From positions 27,838,001 to 27,902,000 of the forward strand of contig OZ038526.1 in NCBI GenBank assembly GCA_964036665.1: a stretch of 64,000 nucleotides of DNA, read 5' to 3'. Within the stretch, counting starts at the first letter, position 1. Each line of letters begins with the position of its first letter. Under the pieces are notes generated by a model. It was not told where the DNA came from, searched no databases, and saw only the letters and a list, made by a program, of their open reading frames with translations. Shown here one piece after another: positions 46,486 through 61,878 of the stretch. A program made the translations under genes and the position numbers. The stretch comes from Gordius sp. MW1 (Eukaryota > Nematomorpha > Gordioida > Gordea > Gordiidae).

Positions 46486-47365
46486 TATGTCTTTCTTTAT
46501 CAAGTATTTGGTCCCACAGTCGTGGGGTTTGTTTTGATGAGTGTCTTTTATCTTGATCAGTCCTTAGTTTTCATAACTTTGTTGATTTGCCCTTCATGTG
46601 ACACAAGGTTGTCTTTTTCCTCTCTTTCCTGGTAACTCCATGTCCAGTATATTTCAGTTTAAATGATTTGTCTCTCTTCTAAGTCATACCACCTGCTGAT
46701 TTTCATTAATTTTTGTTTGCCATAGGTTAATCCATTTTTGTCATGAGAAAGTCATTTGTTATATGGCTGAGCTTAGTATGCACAAGTTCGACCAATGTTA
46801 CACGATCCAAATTCTTGTACTGTATAAGCGATCTCATATTCCATTTTCTTATTCGATCCAAAAAATAACGAAGCGCCGATTTGTGTTTTTCACAATCGGA
46901 AAAACACAAATCGTAAGAAATAAACAAAATTTCTTACTCACGTTTTCATATTGTGATTTCGGTCTCGCAAGGGCAGGTTTTGTAGGGTTAGGTCATTTTA
47001 GGTTCAAGATATATAATTACTTTCTTTGGATCGAATAAGAAAATGGAATGTCAGATCGCTTATACAGTACAAGAATTTGGATTGTGTAACATTGGCCCAC
47101 AAGTTCACTATATCATTCTTATCTCCATGGCTAGTAATGGCTTTTCTTCCGTGGTGTTTAATGCCCATGTTTCACTTCCTTAAAGTAACATCGGTCTTAC
47201 GATGTATTTGTAAGCTTTTCTCTTCAACCATATTGCCATTTTCTTGTTGCCCATTACACAGGATTTACTTCCCCATTTAAGCCATCTTTTTTGAATCCAG
47301 GCATTGACTTCTGTTGCCCAACCTTCTTTTTAATGTAACATCGAGCCTAAGTATGTAATCCTGTC
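46486..47365 (-). mobile_element. RTE LINE 3' part, split by a MITE
   Basis: Minus strand from a GAA-like tail at 46486 up to 46789, continuing at 47098-47365. It has the same tail as the fragments at 22110 and 28908, preceded by a stretch with a VRPMLL.GSETWALNT-like block. Stops and indels throughout. It lies 3' of EXOG paralogue B, mirroring the fragment in paralogue A. Confidence 0.8.
46790..47097. mobile_element. 308-bp TIR element with perfect 9-bp duplication
   Basis: Left GACCAATGTTACACGATCCA and right GATTGTGTAACATTGGCC. The inverted arms are about 70 bp long, including ATTCCATTTTCTTATTCGAT and its complement. Flanked by cacaagttc at 46781-46789 and 47098-47106. The sequence differs from the GGTG family although the duplication length is the same. 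Confidence 0.9.
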
Positions 47366-47384
47366 TACTTTTGGGTACCCCTAG

Positions 47385-47478
47385 ATGGTCATCTAGCGAT
47401 GGGGTGCCTTTTTTTTTACAAATTTAGGTAAAGGGGCAAAGTCGTCCCTCCTTGCCTTACCCTGGCTACCCCCATGAA
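47385..47478. mobile_element. Family A MITE fragment
   Basis: Ends CCTGGCTACCCCCATG, with a preceding AAATTTAGGTAAAGGGGCAA block. The left terminus is not preserved. Confidence 0.5.
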
Positions 47479-48289
47479 TATCAGTGTCGAAAATTTTGGA
47501 AAAAGTGCAAAATTCCAAATTAAAAAGTTTTTGTTAATTTAATTATAGACATATTTTAAATAAGGGTGATTTTGTTTTTTGTAAATGAAGATATTCTTTA
47601 AGTGTGAACAAAACCATTTTAAACGGCAAAATTTAACTATGGAAGAATATCCTCAATATACATAACATTGGTAGGTTTTAAGTACTATCGTATCCCGAGC
47701 AATAAAATATCCGTGGGATATGATTTATATTTTGAAAGAATAAAGGTTTATCGGGCAGGCAGATCCCGGTCAGGATGGCGGGCCCGAAAATAAACGAACT
47801 GCGAATACTGGGCAAAACTAGGTAATTTATTTCATAATTATCTTAAATAATTCGACGTACGCACGAACGTGAGCGCGTCATAATATAAGCCTTTTATTTT
47901 ACATTATGATTAGGAAACGTTATTATTATCTATATCAAAAATACAAAGATGATGCATATATATAAACTCGCTGTGCTTCAAGCGTTGCTTTGGCTTAGTC
48001 CCTTATTAGCTAAATAATTAGTACAAATTAATCTGTAAGAGAGTTTAACATCGCACTTTTTGACCTATAAAAATAAAAAAATACCAAATATAAATATTTA
48101 AAACGGTTGTAAATCTATTCAATTGTTTATAAATATACCTTTTCCTATTATAAAACTATATAATATATATTTACAAAATATAGCATTTTATTTTTTAAAA
48201 TCATAAACTCCGTATTCTTTTGTAATAATTGTTAAGCGTGACAAAGACGGTCGTAGGATTGAGTGACAGATGCAAAAATATATATGGCA
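47479..48289. other. No supported gene; 3' flank of helicase remnant
   Basis: A short GC-rich piece at 47755-47800 (CAGGATGGCGGGCCCG) resembles the GC arms of the hAT-like families. A Helitron terminal hairpin should lie here if the helicase belongs to one, but I could not place one with confidence. Confidence 0.35.
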
Positions 48290-49734
48290 ATACGCTATAA
48301 ATAAATTTAACGCAATATACCTGCTTAAATGTTTGCGTTGACTAAGCAAGCTGCTAGAGTCAAACTTGATTAACACGTTGTTATATTGCTTGAGGGTAGA
48401 CAATATTTTTTGGCATTTTATTATTTGTGTAGATAAACAGATTTTGTGGGTTGCCAACGCGAGAACCTCCAACATATATTGGCTATGTGAAAAGCAATCT
48501 GTTTCTAAATCTATACCGCAAATTTCTAGAGATTGTCCTTGCGACTTGTTAATGGTTATAGCAAATGCAAGTTTAATAGGAAATTGCAATCTTTTAAATT
48601 CAAAGGGTAAATCTGTCAGAATTAAAGGGATCCATGGGATGAGAACATCTCCAGTGAATGGTCCAGTGAAAATCGTGGCTTCAACAGCGTTGCACATCAA
48701 GCGTTTCACAGCGAGACGTGTGCCATTGCAAAGTTTGGGCTGATTGATATTGCGCATCATGATAATCGGGACGCCAATTTTCAAATGCAAAATGTGAGGT
48801 GGTATTCCTGGAAGTTCAAGTGAATTTAAAAATTAGATTGGATAATTAACAGCTTCATCAGAAACAACAACAGTGTCAACCGACTTAAAGTAATTAAATC
48901 GCCTTGAATGTTTGACAGAATGAGATTGAGCTCGTGCACGTCCTTGGGGGCGAGAATAGCCTTTTGGCGAAGCCAAAGTCGATCACGATACTGGGCGTTA
49001 ATGTTTGGAAACACTTTTTCAATCAAGACACTTTTTGAAGGAACAAAATTGCAGAAGTTGATAGGGAAAAAATCCTTTTTAAGCATACATCAACGGGCAT
49101 CGTTCCGTTCCCAATTTCTAACAATTGATGGGAAAATATCTCACCTGCAGGATCTTTTTGTAATCCAACCCGCAATTAGTAGTTAGATATAACGTTTTGA
49201 CATAAAGCCACAAAATAGAATATTTTAAGCAAGCATTTATTTCGTCCGCAGGGGTGGATCGAGGGAGCACCGGTAAAGTTTGCCTGAAATCTCCTGCTAG
49301 CAATAATATTGTGTTACCAAACGGTTTGCTGTTTCCTCGCAAATCTTGCAAAGACCGATTAAGAGCTTCGAGCAATTTTTTATAAGCCATTGTGCATTCA
49401 TCCCACACGATAAGTTTGCACTTCTGTAATACTTTACCTATTCCAGATGTTCTGGAAACGTTGTGCACATTTGAGTTTCACTTTAATAAACGTTTAAAGG
49501 CAATTTTAATGCGGAATGAGCAGTTTTTCCACCCTGCAACAATGTAGCAGCTATTCCGGAAGACGCTAGAGCCACGGCTATATCATTTTGAGAACGAATA
49601 GTTGCCAGGAGCAATGTCAGTAGGAAAGTTTTACCAGTTCCTCCAGGAGCATCTAAGAAAAAAACTTCTCCAAAATTTTTATTAACAGCAAGCAATGGCT
49701 GCAATCCTTGTAAAAAAAAATATGTGAAAGGCAC
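48290..49734 (-). pseudogene. PIF1-type DNA helicase of Helitron type, frameshifted
   Basis: Minus-strand pieces in order: 49734-49483 with FLDAPGGTGKTFLLTLLLA (Walker A) and ASSGIAATLLQGGKTAHSA; 49468-49118 with LIVWDECTMAYK (Walker B) and LLLAGDFRQTLPVLPR; 49086-48826 with ILAPKDVHELNLILSNI; 48790 onward with [11 protein letters not shown] and [16 protein letters not shown]. This is the PIF1/RecD2-like superfamily 1B order. The last motif ([16 protein letters not shown]) has lost the usual GQLYVA.SR reading. Frameshifts near 49475, 49100 and 48810 break it. No HUH replication-initiator domain was found between 49735 and 51000, so only the helicase half of a Helitron protein remains. Confidence 0.88.
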
Positions 49735-51099
49735 TTTTACCGCGGGTTAATCTATACGCGAAAGTGGCTAAATTTCTTTGACGCCATTTTTTTAATTTCT
49801 TTTTTTTGCTTTCACGCCATTAACATCTGCTATTAATCCTTCAGCCCTGTCTGAAGATCTCCGGAACATCGATCGTTCAATCAAGCCCATCACTTAGGGA
49901 GAGAAAACAACGGTATAGAAACAAAATTCCTTAATAAAAATTAATTATTGTACTTTCACCCATCGCGAACCCTTCTTTTTGTAAAACCCCCTTTATTCGT
50001 AAATTTGTATATATTAGTATGTAATTTCGGAATAACGTTTTTTGTCAATTCGTATATACTATTTGTAATTTCGGAATAAACAAAGTATGTATTAGTTGTA
50101 TTAAAACTCTTATTTTTATTAATGTCCAAGAATGGCTGAAAAGGTTTGGCAACCATTAGGACTTTTCCCTTGCAGATAAATATATTCAAATTTTATTAAA
50201 AAGCTGATCATTTGTATAATATAAATATGCATTTCAACTCTTCATAGTATTTTCCATTTTACTTACATTATCCCCTTTCGGTCTTCCTAAAGAGGGAAAC
50301 ATCTTGAAATTAAAAATAAATTAATACAGTCTGACAACTATATAACCTGATAAAGGCATATAACCTAAAGTAAAAGAAGACCACAAGCTTAAAGCCCTAG
50401 ATAAAAAGGAAAATCCAATAAGCGAGATGTATTTAAGATCATATCCGTTTTAAACCCTAGGCTAAAAATAATTTAAATTTTTAAGTCATTCTAATAGTTA
50501 CTTCTTGGCATTAAAATCATATGAATAATCCCTCTATTGTCCCTTTTTAATAAATCTTTACCGTAACCTATCTTTATAAATAGCCTTTTGGGTCTAAATT
50601 AAAGTGAACCCTTAGTGCATACCTAAAACTTAATAAATCGACTATTATTTTAATATTTAAAAAGATTTAGGGCATTCAGCATAACGATCTTTATGCACGA
50701 CTTTTTATAATATGTATTCGACGGATGGAGCTTTGTAAGATTTTCAAATAATTCAATTAAGGTCAGGTTCATGGTGTAGGGAATAAAATTAGTTGTAAAG
50801 CTTTCAAACCTGTTAGGTTTGGACTAAAGCATAAACCTTGATAGTAGTATTATAAGTCAAGGACAATCAAAAAGTATTTAAATATGGCTACCCTGTATTG
50901 CATACCGTGTATCTCAATCCACATGCCACAAATTATATAATAAATATTTTATAATAAATATTTTATAAATAAATTTTAAATCAATTGCAAGGTGTGTATT
51001 AGTATAATGATATAAATATTATAGATTAGGAGAAGTAATAACTAGGGCCGGGGTGGGGAATTTAATATAATTATAAGATTAGATTAAAAACATATGGTA
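49735..51099. other. No supported gene; AT-rich
   Basis: The first few hundred bases may be decayed Helitron protein sequence upstream of the helicase. Beyond about 50200 nothing is recognisable. Confidence 0.35.
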
Positions 51100-51107
51100 A
51101 TTACCGG

Positions 51108-52364
51108 CAGAGACCAGATTGCCCGGCCCGGCCCGCTGCCCGACCCGGCCCGGCCCGTGGGCCGGGCCGGGCCGGTCAACTGTCATAAATTTTACCTTTC
51201 GGGCGGGCCCGGGCGGGCACGTTTTACTTTTCGGGCGGCCCGGGCGGGCACGTTTTACTTTTCGGGCGGCCCGGGCGGGCACGCTTTGATAAGATTCGGG
51301 CATAAATAAATTATTGTAGGGCTAGGGTAGGGTGTGACTTTTTATATAAAATGGATTATTTTTGAAAATTTCTAGCTAGATTGAATTGCCTTACACAGCT
51401 TCACCTTTAACACTTCAGAGGTCGGGTGGGGTTATAATGGTAATGACCCCAAGCCGTTTAAAAATGCTGTGCAAAATAAATTCGTTTTCTATAATTATAG
51501 GCATAAAATTAAAACCACTTGATCAAATAGACAAATTAATATATTAACAAATTTTAACAAGTTTAAATTATAAAATATCTAAGTTATAGCTATTAGTTTG
51601 GGGTAATTAATACCCCAAATACCATCCGTGTTAACATTTTTGACCCAACCTCTGAAGTGTTAACCAAACCACACTTGTAATAATATGAAAGATGCATATT
51701 TTTATCCCTCCATGACCGTGGGCTCAACACAACACAATTTGATTGATTCGAAATGCTAATTAAAATTCTATTTTTTTAGTGTGCTTTATTAAGGGCCGGG
51801 CATTCTTCTGATCTCTGTCTGTACCCTTTATTTAACCCTTGTTGAGAGTATCGCATTTTTAATAAATTTGTTGAATATTTACTTTACTATTACTTTTACG
51901 TCCTTTCCTTTTTTTATTGCTAACTAACGAACGCATGTGCTGTGCATGTGCGTGCACGTGCAGTCTAGACAAACATCCAACTCTCTTAAAAACGTTTTCA
52001 TATTCATTTTCATTCTACTAAATTTAATCGCTTCGCTATTATTTTCTTTTTCACATTTACTTTACAGTATTTAATCCATTCAATTTCAAGTAAGTCTCGT
52101 GGTATTTCAATTCAAAGTGTTCATTTGTGTGATATCCTGCATTTTTTTATTTTTTAACATGTTTAATAATAAAAAGTGTAATACTTTTACTTGCGCTTCG
52201 GGCCGGGCCGGGCGGGCATTTCGGGCAGCTCTTGCGCTTCAGGCCGGGCCGGGCGGGCATTTCGGGGAGTTCTTGCGCTTCGGGCCTGGCCGGGCGGGCA
52301 ATTTAATCATAAAATCAAACCGGGCCGGGTTCGGGCAAAAAAATTTAAACAAATCTGACCTCTG
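51108..52364. mobile_element. hAT-like element with GGGCCGGGCC arms, perfect 8-bp duplication
   Basis: CAGAGACCAGATTGCCCGG at the left and AACAAATCTGACCTCTG at the right. Flanks attaccgg at 51100-51107 and 52365-52372 are identical. The left arm carries three tandem GGGCGG.CCGGGCGGGCACG units (51199-51285); the right arm carries CTTGCGCTTCGGGCCGGGCC units (52190-52300). These arms create spurious open frames. No transposase; it carries a nested piggyBac-like MITE. Confidence 0.92.
51411..51659. mobile_element. piggyBac-like MITE with TTAA target
   Basis: CACTTCAGAGGTCGGGT at the left and ACCCAACCTCTGAAGTG at the right. Both sides are TTAA (51407-51410 and 51660-51663), the piggyBac target duplication. 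The interior is AT-rich with GGTAATGACCCC and GGGGTAATTAATACC. It lies inside the hAT-like element at 51108. Confidence 0.88.
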
Positions 52365-52372
52365 ATTACCGG

Positions 52373-55067
52373 CTTACAATATTAAAATATATAATTATAG
52401 CAATAATACAATCTGTAGCACATGATATACAATACGTATTCACATGTAGGGAAATAAGATTACCTAAATGATTTGGATATCACTTTATTCACACTCCTTA
52501 CTCGATTTGAATACACACTATTCATACTTCGCCTTATTCTATTCACCATCATTATAATTTGAATAGCCCCCAACTACCGTACGAGTTATGCATATTAACC
52601 TCGATAGCATGGTATATAAACTGCGTAGTGATCGATTATATTATAATATTATATCTTTTGATATTAATAAAGTTCCTTTAGTTAGAATAAAGTAGGCTTA
52701 AATACCTACACACATATACGACAGTATTTTAAGCCACAATCCATATTTTCGATTCGAATGTTAATATGGCCCACGTGATCTATAATATATTTTTAATTTC
52801 GCATTTTATTAAAACCCTTTTTTAAAAATGGCGATTACATAATTTTTCTTCTCAATTTTCTACACATCGTAAAAGGATAAATAATATATTTGACAAATTT
52901 CAAAAGATTAAAATTAGTTAAATAAAAGGTAAAAATTAATGTTTATGAAATTATTTTATAAACATTTATTATTTCTGATAATTATATTTTGTGATAACCA
53001 TACGTTGCTTTAAAGAATTTTATGCAAATAAGGTATTTTATTTGAGTTTTATATTTTTAGAATTTTGAATTGTGGTACCATACCTAATGATAGTGAAGAT
53101 TGTAATTTAAGTGAATCGTCTGATAAGGAGTTTCTGTCGACCCAAAATAATGATTTAGGTTTAAAAGGGTGTTATTTAACTGCTAAGTAAAAAATTAGAT
53201 TGCTAAGTAATTAATGCTAAGTATTTTAATTAATGTGCTGAATATAATATTAAAAAATGCTAAGTATTTTATGCTACGTTTTTTAATCTAAATGCTAAGT
53301 ATTTTAAGGGAAATGCTAAGTTTTTTATTTTAAAATGCTAAGTTTTTTATTAAATTGCTAATATTTATGTTTTACGCCCACAAATAATTGTTTTATAGAT
53401 TTTCATGTAAATTAAAATGTTCAAACATTTAATATTTGTTGTATTTATATATATTTATAGTTTAGAGTATAATAAAAATTATTTTGGTAAAATTGAAATT
53501 TGTATCCTTAATTGCATAATGTGTATTCTAATCCACATACCGTTCATCTTCTAAGATATTTAAAAAAAGTGAGCCATCAGATTATCAAAAGTATCGAGAG
53601 AAATAAAAAATCTAGTTTGCCAAAAAAAATTATTCTAACATATTTCATGCAATACAGGGTATAAAATTCAATAGCATTAATTGAAGCCTATAACTTTTAC
53701 GTGTTTATCAACTAACAGCATAACGTTACTAATAGCATTGAGAAAGCCGGCGGTTTAGACAAATGCCTGCTGCTTCGATCTAATTAGCAGCTTTTATCTC
53801 TTACTTTAAATCTGCCCATAACTTAATTTTGAATGAAACTTTTTTTAAAATTGTTGGGCACCATATAATGATTCATACATTGGGCTGGCTCTAGAGGTCT
53901 GGTTCTCCACGTTAACACAGGGAGCCGATTCCTTATAGGCTCAAAACAAAAATATTGGGATACTAACCTCACGCTTTAAGCATCAAGTTGAATATATCCA
54001 AATGCGCTAAAGTACTTTGCACGGACACCGAAAATGTTCCAATTTTTTAGCCTTTTCTAAAACTAAAATGAACAATCCTACCACCATTTGTGCTTCTAAA
54101 GGAGGCCAAGCTGGCCTAAATTCTTTTTACACCCATCCTTGATTCAAAAATGAAACCCCTCAAAATTCTCCCCAAGCACCATGCAACTTTTATAATTAAA
54201 AACTATTTCAATATATCGAGAATCAAAAAATGTTGCCGCTCCTTAGCTGCATTTTTGCCGATATCTTAATCCTTAAAAAATTTTTAATTTAAGCTGCACT
54301 ACCCATTAAAACCAGCGGCTCAGAAATACGTCCAGCTCCATAAATCTCAGTTTTTTACACTTTCTTGAGATGTGCCCATAACTTTAACCACCCTACAACA
54401 CCATGTATGACCCATCAAGTAAGCTGGCACAAGGGTCCGCCAACTTCAACCCAGGCACTGCATCCCTAAAGCCTCACAAAAAGATTGAGATGCTGGCCTC
54501 GTGTGCGCTCCGTTCATTACCTTTCATCAAACTGCGATGGCCGCCACCCCTTCAACCTTGTTGATGGATCGTGTCATTAGTGGTTAGAATATCCTAGATG
54601 TTGGAGGATCCGGGGCTCTCTACTCCATTGTCATTATACTAGGAATATTTTAATTTAAACCGTCTGCTGCAATAACCAATAAATATAAATTTAAGGAACC
54701 TCCTACATTGCTAATAACAAATAATAATATATAAGGCTTAGGGACATTTGGGCCTTGCACGATTAATTTTTTTAAAGAAATCGGGAGACTTTGCCTAATT
54801 TTCAATAATTATTTAAATTTCGCTCAAACAAAAAATAGGCATTCTAATTGCCAAATACAATTAAATCTCTTGTTGATAGCTGGCTTCTTCCCAAAGTTAA
54901 TATCTGTGATGCTTTCTAGTTATATTATATATAATATATAGCAAAATTAGTCCTGACTTGCATAGAAATTAATACGTTTTTATAAAATTTGTCTAATAAT
55001 GCTCAAAAATTATATGTTGAGTCAATTTCGACAACAATTTTGACTTAAGGCGTTTAAATCAAAAACT
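52373..55067. other. Upstream flank of PSMC2; no further gene supported
   Basis: Holds the TGCTAAG repeats at 53180-53350 and a less AT-rich stretch at 53850-54620 that is closed in all frames and matched nothing I know. A short acidic open piece near 53080-53190 (DSEDCNLSESSDKEF) follows an acceptor-like TTTTTAG and could be the start of a lost piggyBac- or hAT-type protein; this is weak. The PSMC2 promoter should lie in the last few hundred bases, but no element was identified. Confidence 0.4.
53180..53350. repeat. TGCTAAGTATTTT direct repeats
   Basis: About seven copies of TGCTAAG(T)ATTTT or TGCTAAGTTTTT, spaced irregularly, 15-40 bp apart. Confidence 0.75.
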
Positions 55068-60832
<5,765 letters not shown>

Positions 60833-60959
60833 GTGAGATATTATTTTGCGTGCTCTTTTTTATCATTTTTTCACGTGATTTAATTATTTGGAAGTTATAA
60901 ATATAATAAAAATATCCTATATATAGCAACAATTTATGTATAAAGAGACAATAATGGAT

Positions 60960-61225
60960 ATTGGGCTCGGGCGAGTGCGAAAAATTTAATACAGCCATTA
61001 AGAATCCGTATAAGTTTCCACGGCAATTAGTGAAAAGTTATAAGCTGGACAGGACGGAACGGACAAACAATTAAAAGCGAGCCCATAAATTGCATAGCAA
61101 TTAATTAACACAATGTATAAAACGAAGAATATTGAGATTGGCAGGCATTTTTATTATCTTAGTGTTATGACATTTGTTAAGTTTTTGCATGGTTCTTTGT
61201 AATGTATGGTTAGATTTAGGGGGGG
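60960..61225. repeat. Intron repeat X, copy 2
   Basis: Same block order as 57430-57740 (GGGCTCGGGCGAG, AAGTTTCCACGGCAATTAGT, AAAGCGAGCCCATAAATTGC, TTTTTATTATCTTAG) with a 5' deletion of about 80 bases. Same strand as copy 1. Confidence 0.78.
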
Positions 61226-61554
61226 GGGGGAGTGGGGTGTTTTGGGTGTAATTAGTGTTTGGTTTTATTCTTTGATTTTGCGGGGTTTGTGTAGTGGTTC
61301 CGTCTATGTGGTAAGAACCATATAACCCTGATTTTTTTTGGGTTAAAAAGTTTATATGTACGAAATAATAGTCGTTTAAGGGCTTGTCTTAATATCGGAT
61401 TCAGATTCAAATGGCGCGAATTTGTCTTAATCAAATATCTGATTCAATTTCATGTGTCAAACTCGGTTGTAATTATTAATATTTTGTTTTTTGATAGTTT
61501 AAATCGTTTTTTTTTGTTTATTTCAACTCTTGGGATTAATCGCTGTTATAAGCC

Positions 61555-61878
61555 CTTGCAAATCCGCTCTCCTACGTCCTCGTCGTGCAGGGGGGTAACA
61601 GATTATATCTGGCTAAAGGAGAAGCGGTCCGTGTCACTTAGAAAGACAAAAAAAAAAAAAAAAGTGACACGGTTCATACCTTTCTATATGTGGATTCGTT
61701 CATATGGAAAGGTTTCAAAAGAATGGTCCTTTAGAACTCACCCTCTAAGGAAAACGACTCAAACCCCTGTGATCTGGGGTCAGAATAGGATCTCCGCTCC
61801 TCGCGAATCGTACAAACCGACGAAGAGGTTGGCGCCAGGAAGGGCATCCGGCTGTAAAACCTGCTCCAATCTCCCCCT
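61555..61878 (+). other. 5' untranslated region of the intronic RTE LINE
   Basis: Contains GAGGTTGGCGCCAGGAAGGG followed by CATCCGGCTGTAAAACCTGC. A close relative, GGGTTGGCGTCAGGTCGG then AAGCCGGCTGTAAAAAAGC, sits at 25727 in front of the other LINE's endonuclease. The in-frame TAA at 61855 lies in this conserved block, so the block is not translated in the main frame. A perfect 11-bp stem is at 61629-61672. Confidence 0.7.
61629..61672 (+). repeat. Stem-loop with A-rich loop in LINE leader
   Basis: CCGTGTCACTT (61629-61639) pairs with AAGTGACACGG (61662-61672); the loop begins AGAAAGAC and then is all A. It could be an RNA hairpin, or a small inverted copy made by slippage at the A-run. Confidence 0.7.

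Noticed and set aside
51079..51309. Arg/Pro/Gly-rich open frames on both strands
   Set aside because: Products of the CGGGC repeats in the arm of a hAT-like element.
53850..54620. Less AT-rich stretch considered as a gene or pseudogene
   Set aside because: Stops in all frames, no motif recognised on either strand.
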